A stretch of 6,503 nt of DNA from Rhodospirillaceae bacterium (GTDB lineage: Bacteria > Pseudomonadota > Alphaproteobacteria > UBA11073): assembly GCA_003536545.1 (NCBI GenBank), contig DPZW01000129.1, forward strand, positions 1 through 6,503, written 5' to 3'. This document shows, piece after piece, positions 1 through 4,982 of this stretch. The translations under genes and the position numbers were made by a program. Under the pieces are notes generated by a model that ran no database searches, was not told the DNA's origin, and was given only the letters and a program-made list of their open reading frames with translations. Each line of letters opens with the position of its first letter. Positions within the stretch are counted from its first letter, which is position 1.

Positions 1-884
1 GCGACAAAGGTGCGGCTTTCCATTCTCCCTTTAATTTTTCCCTGCACCGATGCGTAAATCAACACGCGGTCAGCCGGATCAGGCGGCAACGTATCCGCAA
101 TGCGTTTCACCAATTCTTCCGGTTCGTCTTTAAAACGCAGATCCTGCAGTAATAATTTCATGCCCGCATGATGTCCGAAATAGCGGATGGTTTTGTAATT
201 GAGCGTTTCAACACGCCCTTCGAATGTCTCGCACATCGTCCCCAATCCGCCAGATGTATTGAATGCTTCATAACCACCGCCTTCAATCCGCAGTGTTTCC
301 AGATCGGATAATGCGGGGACTTTCATGCGCTCACCGTCTGCAATGACATCACACGGCATGATGCATTCATTCACCAAACCTGTGGGCGACCAGTTGCAGG
401 CATAGCCCAATTGCCCAATGGGGTGCTGCGGCAATGCACCCACCCGCATTTTGATATGGCGCAATTTCTCGCCCTTGTCGAATTTACGCGTCAGGTGTGA
501 GCCGATAATCCCGATAAATCCTGGTGCCAATCCGTTTTGCGGAATCATCGCGGCCTTGCTCGTCTTTGCCAATTCACGTACCAGATCCAAAGTCGCCACA
601 TCTTCGGTGGGGTCAAAATAATGCACGCCATTTTCGTGTGCTGCCTTGGCGACGCCCGCATTCAAATAAAACGGCAAACAACAAACCACTGCATCCTGCC
701 CCCGCAGCAAATCATTAAGGGCCGATTGGTTGGTCAGATCCACATTTTTATAGGTAATGCCATCGGGGATATGGGCGTCATCACGGTCCACGCCCGTAAC
801 CATCATTTTCAGGTCACGGCAAAGCGTAGCAACCAGACGGCCCACGCCGCCCATGCCCAGGACTGTGATTTTTTTAATGGCCAT
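1..884 (-). CDS. Saccharopine dehydrogenase / L-lysine 6-dehydrogenase-like protein, C-terminus missing
   Basis: NAD(P)-dependent oxidoreductase of the saccharopine dehydrogenase family, expected to act in the cytoplasm and to form allysine (aminoadipate semialdehyde) from saccharopine or lysine. The reading frame is open from ATG at 884 to the left edge, giving 294 residues; relatives are roughly 380-400, so about a quarter is missing. Residues 7-16 hold the Rossmann fingerprint (VLGMGGVGR, GxGxxG at G10/G12/G15). Residues 88-92 (HYFDP) and 116-123 (QNGLAPGF) match the family's end-of-Rossmann segment. Residues 164-173 (NWSPTGLVNE) and 208-241 (FNTSGGLGT, then LNYKTIRYFGH) are typical of the substrate/dimerisation domain. 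The start is supported by an AAGGA-type Shine-Dalgarno about 9 bases upstream. It is transcribed divergently from the flavoprotein gene. Family is confident; lysine versus saccharopine (or another imino acid) as substrate cannot be decided. Confidence 0.85.
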   Translation of the reverse strand, partial: MAIKKITVLGMGGVGRLVATLCRDLKMMVTGVDRDDAHIPDGITYKNVDLTNQSALNDLLRGQDAVVCCLPFYLNAGVAKAAHENGVHYFDPTEDVATLDLVRELAKTSKAAMIPQNGLAPGFIGIIGSHLTRKFDKGEKLRHIKMRVGALPQHPIGQLGYACNWSPTGLVNECIMPCDVIADGERMKVPALSDLETLRIEGGGYEAFNTSGGLGTMCETFEGRVETLNYKTIRYFGHHAGMKLLLQDLRFKDEPEELVKRIADTLPPDPADRVLIYASVQGKIKGRMESRTFV

Positions 885-891
885 TATTTTT

Positions 892-898
892 TTCCTTT
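892..898 (-). promoter_or_regulatory. Shine-Dalgarno site of the saccharopine dehydrogenase-like gene
   Basis: Read on the minus strand this is AAAGGAA, followed by an A/T-only spacer and the ATG at 884. The GG lies 9 bases from the ATG. It fixes the start codon, and the Rossmann motif begins within the first ten residues, as expected. Confidence 0.6.
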
Positions 899-918
899 GT
901 GATGCGAATAATACGGTC

Positions 919-924
919 ATTATA
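919..924 (-). promoter_or_regulatory. Consensus -10 box (TATAAT) for the saccharopine dehydrogenase-like gene
   Basis: The minus strand carries a perfect TATAAT here, 34 bases upstream of the ATG at 884, which leaves room for a short leader with the AAGGA site. At 16-18 bases further upstream the candidate -35 hexamers (such as TTTCTT) are poor, so the promoter may depend on an activator or be weak. On the plus strand an imperfect TTGTGA (897-902) and TATAGG (921-926), 18 bases apart, could serve the divergent flavoprotein gene. The two promoters would then overlap. Confidence 0.45.
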
Positions 925-964
925 GGTAGCCGCTTTCGAAAAGAAAGATGCTATAGCCCTGGAA

Positions 965-2155
965 ATGGATATGGAAGTAAATGCGAAAACAGACGTGATT
1001 GTGATTGGCGCGGGTGCGGCAGGGCTCATGTGCGCTGCCATTGCGGGACAGCGCGGGCGCAAAGTCTGGCTGATTGATCATGCCACGAAAATTGCGGAGA
1101 AAATCCGCATTTCTGGCGGTGGCCGTTGTAATTTTACCAATCTTCACACCAGGCCTGAAAATTTCCTGTCTTCCAATCCGCATTTCTGCCGATCCGCACT
1201 CGCGCGCTACAAGCCGCAGGATTTTATCAAACTGGTTGAAAAATATGGGATTGCCTATCACGAAAAAAAACTGGGTCAGTTATTTTGCGACGGCAAATCG
1301 CAGGAAATTATTGATCTGCTGCTGGCGGAATGCGCAGCCGGAAATGTTGAATTACAAATGGAAACAAACGTCCATGCCATCGAAAAAACCACAGATGGGT
1401 TCCGGATTAAAACCAATCGCGGCGAACGCACCTGCCAATCCCTGGTGATCGCAACCGGCGGACTTTCTATTCCTAAAATTGGTGCGACCAAATTTGGTTA
1501 TGACGTCGCGCGGCAGTTTGGATTAAATGTGCTGGAAACGCGCGCAGGTTTGGTGCCGCTGACTTTCACCGATAGCCTTGAAGTCTATAAGGAATTATCC
1601 GGCCTATCTGTTGAAGCAGAAATTTCATATGAAAAAACCAGCTTTGCCGAAGGTTTATTATTCACGCATCGCGGCTTGTCTGGCCCATCCATTTTACAGA
1701 TTTCATCATATTGGCGCGAAGGACATGACATCATTGTCAATCTGGTGCCGGAAATTAACGCGCTGAATTTCCTGAAAGACAAAAAGCAAAATAACCCGAA
1801 ACAGGATATTCAAAATATCATCGGCGATATTTTGCCCAAACGTCTCGCACAGGCCATTTGTGAAGAAAATAATTTATCCGGGCGTATTGCCGAAATCACG
1901 GATAAGAATCTGAAAATTCTAGCAGACAGAATCAACCGCTGGCGCATCCGTCCCTCAGGTACCGAAGGTTACCGCACGGCAGAAGTCACACTGGGCGGCG
2001 TGGATACACGTGAATTATCATCCCAAACCATGATGGCGAATAATGTGCAGGGGCTATTTTTCATCGGCGAAGTAGTGGATGTCACCGGTCATCTGGGTGG
2101 GTTTAATTTTCAGTGGGCCTGGGCATCCGGCCACGCCGCAGGTCAAAACTGCTAA
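965..2155 (+). CDS. HI0933/YhiN-family FAD-dependent oxidoreductase (flavoprotein)
   Basis: A 396-residue FAD-binding protein of the HI0933-like family (E. coli YhiN, clostridial BaiN), full length for the group. Residues 11-21 (VIVIGAGAAGL) form the N-terminal dinucleotide-binding motif. The family hallmark SGGGRCNFTN is at 50-59, ATGGLSIPKIG at 163-173, THRGLSGPS at 244-252, and the C-terminal FAD-contact block TAEVTLGGVDT (338-348) with GLFFIGEVVDVTGHLGGFN (363-381). From memory, E. coli YhiN has been reported as the dihydrouridine synthase (RdsA) acting on 23S rRNA, while BaiN acts on bile acids; which applies here is inference, and rRNA modification is the more plausible in a housekeeping setting. 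The start is uncertain: ATG 965 has no Shine-Dalgarno, whereas in-frame ATG 971 has GGAA at 961-964, 6 bases upstream, and costs only two residues. It converges on the TerC gene with 30 bases between stops. Confidence 0.92.
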   Translation: MDMEVNAKTDVIVIGAGAAGLMCAAIAGQRGRKVWLIDHATKIAEKIRISGGGRCNFTNLHTRPENFLSSNPHFCRSALARYKPQDFIKLVEKYGIAYHEKKLGQLFCDGKSQEIIDLLLAECAAGNVELQMETNVHAIEKTTDGFRIKTNRGERTCQSLVIATGGLSIPKIGATKFGYDVARQFGLNVLETRAGLVPLTFTDSLEVYKELSGLSVEAEISYEKTSFAEGLLFTHRGLSGPSILQISSYWREGHDIIVNLVPEINALNFLKDKKQNNPKQDIQNIIGDILPKRLAQAICEENNLSGRIAEITDKNLKILADRINRWRIRPSGTEGYRTAEVTLGGVDTRELSSQTMMANNVQGLFFIGEVVDVTGHLGGFNFQWAWASGHAAGQNC

Positions 2156-2185
2156 TTAAACCATCAGCTCCGGCTTGGGCTTCAG

Positions 2186-3178
2186 TCAGTTATCCCCCAG
2201 GAATTTTACCGGCTTGTTCGTGCGTGTCCGGTATAGCGAATAAAGCACGCCACCCGCCAATAATCCCAGCGTGATCCCCAAAGACCAGTTGGAGGGGAAT
2301 TTTACCCAGCCCATGATATCGGCAATGAAAATCTTGCTGCCGATAAAGACCAGGACGAGTGCCAGTGCCTGCTTGAGATAACTAAAGCGATGCACCATCG
2401 CCGCCAGCGCAAAATACAGCGAGCGCAGGCCGAGAATGGCAAAAATATTACTGGTAAAAACAATATAGGGATCTGTCGTAATGGCAAAAATCGCCGGCAC
2501 ACTGTCGAGGGCAAAAATTACATCCACGCACTCCACCATTACCAGGGCGACAAGCAATGGCGTACACCATAAAACATTCTTTTCACTGCGTCGGCTGGGT
2601 TGATGCACAAAAAACTTCTGCCCATGCAGTTCCGGCGTAATACGAAAATGGCGGCGTAAAATTTTCAGAATAAAATTATTACCAATATCCGGGTCATGAT
2701 CTTCCATGAACAACATCTTTAGGCCGGTAAAAACCAGAAAAACTGCAAAGACATGCAGCACCCAGCTGAATTGCGCTATTAATACCGCACCCAGCGCAAT
2801 CATGATGCCGCGCAATACAATTACCGACAAGATTCCCCAGAATAAAACCCGGTGCTGATATTCACGCGGGATTGCGAAATAGCTAAAAACAAGAGAAATG
2901 ATAAAAATATTATCCATCGACAGGGTCTTCTCAATCAAATAACCCGTCAAAAATTCTTTGCCGCTTTGCGGCCCCAATTCAAACCAAACCCAGCCTGCAA
3001 ACAGCAGCGCAATGGCGATGTAGAACAAACTCATCCACAAGCTGTGGCGAATGGTGGGCACGCTCGCGCGGCGATTGAAGACACCCAGGTCCAGCACCAG
3101 CAGTATCAATACCACTGCCAGAAATGCCGCCCACATCCAGATGGGTTTCCCCATCGCCATTTCAAATAGAAAGTCCAT
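2186..3178 (-). CDS. TerC/Alx-family integral membrane protein (putative Mn2+ exporter)
   Basis: A 330-residue polytopic inner-membrane protein of the TerC family, closest in layout to Alx (YgjT). Hydrophobic segments lie near residues 12-33, 46-66, 92-103, 110-133, 136-155, 203-224, 238-262, 268-288 and 299-315. Two family motifs carry the acidic residues thought to line the metal path: EKTLSMDN at 83-90 (E83, D89) and ECVDVIFALDSVPA at 216-229 (E216, D219, D225). The central soluble loop (about 158-200) is basic. Alx and its relatives export Mn2+ or protect against metal or alkaline stress; assigning Mn2+ here is by homology. The start has an excellent GGAGG 5 bases upstream. Several Alx genes sit behind a Mn2+ (yybP-ykoY) riboswitch; I could not find its conserved sequence here, but the upstream region contains nested inverted repeats. 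It lies 127 bases downstream of the lipoprotein gene on the same strand and probably has its own promoter. Confidence 0.9.
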   Translation of the reverse strand: MDFLFEMAMGKPIWMWAAFLAVVLILLVLDLGVFNRRASVPTIRHSLWMSLFYIAIALLFAGWVWFELGPQSGKEFLTGYLIEKTLSMDNIFIISLVFSYFAIPREYQHRVLFWGILSVIVLRGIMIALGAVLIAQFSWVLHVFAVFLVFTGLKMLFMEDHDPDIGNNFILKILRRHFRITPELHGQKFFVHQPSRRSEKNVLWCTPLLVALVMVECVDVIFALDSVPAIFAITTDPYIVFTSNIFAILGLRSLYFALAAMVHRFSYLKQALALVLVFIGSKIFIADIMGWVKFPSNWSLGITLGLLAGGVLYSLYRTRTNKPVKFLGDN

Positions 3179-3183
3179 TGCCG

Positions 3184-3188
3184 CCTCC
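3184..3188 (-). promoter_or_regulatory. Strong Shine-Dalgarno (GGAGG) of the TerC gene
   Basis: The minus strand reads GGAGG, then 5 bases, then ATG at 3178. It is the best ribosome site in the window and decides the start. It lies 13 bases beyond the last arm of the nested inverted repeats (3201), close enough for structure to affect its accessibility. Confidence 0.7.
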
Positions 3189-3200
3189 GATATGTTTATT

Positions 3201-3263
3201 CATGCGGTCCGACATCACGTATATTTTTAGATGATATACGCCAGAGGGGCCCGGTCCCGCATG
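3201..3263 (-). promoter_or_regulatory. Nested inverted repeats in the terC leader: candidate structured 5' UTR
   Basis: An outer 7-bp inverted repeat pairs CATGCGG (3201-3207) with CCGCATG (3257-3263). Inside it, a second 7-bp perfect repeat pairs CGTATAT (3218-3224) with ATATACG (3234-3240) around a 9-base loop. The loop contains TTTAGATG (3226-3233), which is itself complementary to CATCTAAA at 3264-3271, so two mutually exclusive foldings or a pseudoknot can be drawn. In RNA from the minus strand the structure would end just before the GGAGG site. I could not match it to the yybP-ykoY Mn2+ riboswitch: no GGGGAGUAG-type element is present. It may instead be a protein operator, or chance. 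Confidence 0.35.
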
Positions 3264-3268
3264 CATCT

Positions 3269-3297
3269 AAACTATGTCATCTATTTATGGATGGCAA
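3269..3297 (-). promoter_or_regulatory. Possible terC promoter
   Basis: On the minus strand TTGCCA (3297-3292, five of six matches to the -35 consensus) is followed after 17 bases by TAGTTT (3274-3269, a weak -10 with three matches). Transcription would begin near 3262, at the outer arm of the nested inverted repeats, and give a leader of about 84 bases. The -35 overlaps the small hairpin after the lipoprotein stop. This is a weak prediction because of the poor -10. Confidence 0.25.
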
Positions 3298-3306
3298 GCA
3301 GCTTGC
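3294..3306 (-). other. Short perfect hairpin at the lipoprotein stop codon
   Basis: GCAAG and CTTGC form a 5-bp stem around a 3-base loop, starting at the last base of the lipoprotein stop codon. No T-tract follows on the minus strand, so this is not a convincing rho-independent terminator. It may stabilise the 3' end of the mRNA or be incidental. Confidence 0.25.
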
Positions 3307-3692
3307 TAATTGCGGCAATAGCCTTCGCCACTGCGCACAATCAGGCAATCCTTTTTATCCAGCAGCCATTTCATGCCGGTATCTTTGCCGTTCCCGCGCC
3401 GGATGGTTTCTGTCTGGTTATTTCGCATAAATTTCAATCCCGAAGCATCACGGGTGGCTTGATAGGTCTGAATTTTATCCATCGACTGGATGATCACATC
3501 ATAGTTTTTTTCTTTTTTGGTGAGCATCAGATAGGTGCCTTCCGGCCCGGTCCATTTCCCGAGCCAGCCATCCACCGGATGATCCCCCTCGCACGCAGCC
3601 AACATCACGATCAGTAAGAAAGTAACAACTGCCGCGCCAAATGGAGCCAGATAGTTCAGAAATTTTTCAGAAACTTTGGTCGAATTACGCAT
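3306..3692 (-). CDS. Small envelope lipoprotein of unknown function
   Basis: A 128-residue protein with a lipoprotein signal: a basic N-region (residues 2-15), a hydrophobic stretch (16-32) and lipobox LAAC with the acylated cysteine at C34, followed by E35. The mature part is about 95 residues and opens with GWLGKWTGPEGTYLML (42-57). It ends with TGMKWLLDKKDCLIV (105-119) and GEGYCRN (122-128). C116 and C126 could form a disulphide in the periplasm. The GKWTGPEGTYL and TGMKWL/GEGYCR pattern resembles a widespread uncharacterised proteobacterial lipoprotein family that I recognise only by pattern. Acidic E35, rather than D, at the position after the cysteine suggests outer-membrane sorting if Lol rules apply. 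No good Shine-Dalgarno precedes ATG 3692 and the signal's N-region is long, but no better in-frame start was found. It diverges from the CPBP gene. Confidence 0.75.
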   Translation of the reverse strand: MRNSTKVSEKFLNYLAPFGAAVVTFLLIVMLAACEGDHPVDGWLGKWTGPEGTYLMLTKKEKNYDVIIQSMDKIQTYQATRDASGLKFMRNNQTETIRRGNGKDTGMKWLLDKKDCLIVRSGEGYCRN

Positions 3693-3758
3693 AGTTTAAC
3701 TAACATCATCTGTTTTTGAAAGGTTCCCGTTTCTATCTTACCTGTCTTACCTTAAACT
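3693..3758. repeat. 7-bp inverted repeat bounding the lipoprotein/CPBP divergent region
   Basis: AGTTTAA (3693-3699) and TTAAACT (3752-3758) are perfect reverse complements at the two ends of the 72-base divergent spacer. Each therefore presents TTAAACT just upstream of an ATG: immediately before it for the lipoprotein, and 6 bases before it for the CPBP gene. They may be -10-like elements or a shared regulator half-site. Confidence 0.35.
3736..3752 (+). repeat. Tandem repeat of TCTTACCT (two copies, 9-base period)
   Basis: TCTTACCT occurs at 3736-3743 and again at 3745-3752, separated by one G, directly upstream of the -10-like TAAACT and start codon of the CPBP gene. Near one DNA turn of spacing (9 bases) suits a regulator binding direct half-sites. 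No function can be assigned. Confidence 0.35.
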
Positions 3759-3764
3759 TTCTTC

Positions 3765-4406
3765 ATGAATCATCCGCGTTACATCTTCATTGAATTTTTG
3801 TTGCTTTGTGTTGCCTTGCCCACTGTAATTATTCTGGGACGGTTGGCACCCCTTATGTTTCCGTTGTTATGGGCGGCTGCACTTTATTGTCTTTTGATCT
3901 TCATCCGCGTTGCCCGTCCTGATTGGAAAAATATCTGGAATTGGCAGGCGATAAATCTGCGTAACCTGCGCCCTATTATGCTGCGTTTTGCGGCGGCTGC
4001 GATTGGCATTATTCTTTTTACCTGGGCCTATGATCCCGATCGCCTGTTTTCATTATTCTATACGCGGCCGGATATTATTCCACGCATTATGGTTTTTTAT
4101 CCCCTGCTCTCCGCCCTGCCACAGGAATTTATTTTCTGCACATTCTTCTTTTGGCGTTATGCCGTATTTTTTCCGCAGCCGCGCGCGATGATCTTTGCCA
4201 GTGCGCTGGTTTTTGCTTTTGCCCATGTTCTGTTTATTAATCCGGTGGCGCCGCCGCTCAGCTTTATCGCTGGCCTCATCTTTGCCCAGACTTATCAAAA
4301 AACCAGATCCCTGGCATTGGTCACACTGGAACATGGGTTTTACGGCAATGCGCTGTTTCTGATTGGGTTGGGATGGTATTTTTATCATGGTGCAATGGGG
4401 CCATAA
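3765..4406 (+). CDS. CPBP-family intramembrane protease homologue with altered motif 1
   Basis: A 213-residue multi-pass membrane protein of the CPBP (CAAX protease and bacteriocin-processing, Abi) family, which includes intramembrane glutamic endopeptidases. Hydrophobic segments lie near residues 8-24, 29-47, 73-87, 106-119, 141-157, 163-174 and 194-207. Motif 2 is FAFAH at 150-154 (H154), and motif 3 is EHGFYGN at 189-195 (H190). Motif 1, usually EExxxR, reads QEFIFC at 120-125. Q for the first E occurs in a subgroup I recall with PQE(I/L)IxR. C125 in place of the arginine is unusual, and TGC is one transition from CGC. Activity is therefore uncertain. There is no Shine-Dalgarno; TAAACT at 3753-3758 sits where a -10 box would give a leaderless mRNA. 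The pilin-like gene follows after 18 bases, so co-transcription is likely. The natural substrate is unknown. Confidence 0.8.
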   Translation: MNHPRYIFIEFLLLCVALPTVIILGRLAPLMFPLLWAAALYCLLIFIRVARPDWKNIWNWQAINLRNLRPIMLRFAAAAIGIILFTWAYDPDRLFSLFYTRPDIIPRIMVFYPLLSALPQEFIFCTFFFWRYAVFFPQPRAMIFASALVFAFAHVLFINPVAPPLSFIAGLIFAQTYQKTRSLALVTLEHGFYGNALFLIGLGWYFYHGAMGP

Positions 4407-4412
4407 ATTCGC

Positions 4413-4418
4413 TAGAAT
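4413..4418 (+). promoter_or_regulatory. Possible -10 box (TAGAAT) directing a leaderless pilin-like mRNA
   Basis: TAGAAT (five of six consensus bases) ends 6 bases before ATG 4425, so a transcript would start at or beside the A of the ATG. A matching -35 is weak (GTGCAA at 4390-4395, 17 bases upstream). The gene has no Shine-Dalgarno, and the TAG in this box is also the in-frame stop that rules out an upstream extension of the coding region. Confidence 0.3.
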
Positions 4419-4424
4419 CGCTTC

Positions 4425-4982
4425 ATGGACAAACTCATCGTCACGATTATCAGCATCGCCATTACCGCAGGTTCACTTTATGCCGGGGCGGATTATCTTT
4501 CCGGCTTTTATAAATCCGCACAGGCCCGGTCCAAGGCCCAGGTCTGGGTTGCCGAGGCCGCACAAATTGCGCTGGCTGCCAAACAGGCGGGATATCTGGC
4601 ATCAGGTTCAGATGACTGGTCTGTGGGCACCGCGAGTTATCTGGTGCCCACCTATATGTCTTCATTGCCGCGCCACAATGGCACTTATGTCTTCCGTCCA
4701 GCTTATTCAAACGGTGCCACCAACACCACATTTCCGCGCAATAATACGGATGCCACGATTATCATCTCTGATCAGGTGGAAAGTCAGGAAGTATGCCAAG
4801 AAATCCAGAAACTGGCGAACCGCGGCGATAGTACACTGCCTTCTGCGGGCATTATTAGCGGAACCACGATTGCTTACACCATTGCGAAAAACGCCAGCCA
4901 GCGATTTGCCTGTGCCCGCTATGCAGCCACCAACACCCATTATTTTGTTTACCGTGTTTTTCTAGATCGTGGCACTTACTGA
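4425..4982 (+). CDS. Type IV pilin-like single-helix membrane protein, function unknown
   Basis: A 185-residue protein with one N-terminal hydrophobic helix (residues 4-22, IVTIISIAITAGSLYAGAD), a charged and amphipathic continuation (24-55, rich in A, K and Q) and a polar, Thr/Asn/Ser-rich globular part. This is the shape of type IVb/PilS-like pilins, including two cysteines (C124, C163) that could bracket a C-terminal D-region, and ESQEVCQEIQKLANRG (119-134) resembles the corresponding segment of PilS-type pilins. However, no class III leader or G|F/M-x-x-x-E prepilin peptidase site is present. An in-frame TAG at 4413-4415 excludes a longer N-terminus. It may be a non-processed pilin-like protein or simply a signal-anchored periplasmic protein. 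No pilus assembly genes are in the window. Its stop overlaps the next start by one base (TGATG), indicating translational coupling with the CNNM gene. Confidence 0.65.
   Translation: MDKLIVTIISIAITAGSLYAGADYLSGFYKSAQARSKAQVWVAEAAQIALAAKQAGYLASGSDDWSVGTASYLVPTYMSSLPRHNGTYVFRPAYSNGATNTTFPRNNTDATIIISDQVESQEVCQEIQKLANRGDSTLPSAGIISGTTIAYTIAKNASQRFACARYAATNTHYFVYRVFLDRGTY

Noticed and set aside
909..926. Sequence close to a phage T7 class promoter (TAATACG...TATAGG)
   Set aside because: Both ends match, but the centre differs and is one base short. T7-type polymerases need fixed spacing and no phage gene is nearby, so it is most likely coincidence. The minus-strand TATAAT explains part of it.
537..1077. 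Plus-strand open frames over the left third of the window
   Set aside because: They lie antisense to the intact dehydrogenase-like coding region, or in a wrong frame of the flavoprotein gene. They have no family motifs and no ribosome sites, so they are shadows.
1263..1270. A8 run in the flavoprotein gene as a programmed frameshift site
   Set aside because: The protein is full length with all family motifs in one frame and there is no downstream structure or alternative frame of interest. The run simply encodes EKK.
2170..2216. Direct repeat CCGGCTTG at 2170-2177 and 2209-2216
   Set aside because: Only 8 bp, with one copy inside the TerC coding end. No transposon-like context or inverted ends, so chance is sufficient.
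3179..3305. yybP-ykoY (Mn2+) riboswitch upstream of the TerC/Alx gene
   Set aside because: Expected from knowledge of Alx genes, but none of the conserved blocks I remember (GGGGAGUAG, UCAACA-type segments) can be found on the minus strand here.
4363..4965. 200-codon plus-strand frame overlapping the pilin-like gene
   Set aside because: Proline/arginine-rich low-complexity translation with no recognisable motif. The other frame gives a coherent membrane-anchored protein with a coupled downstream start.
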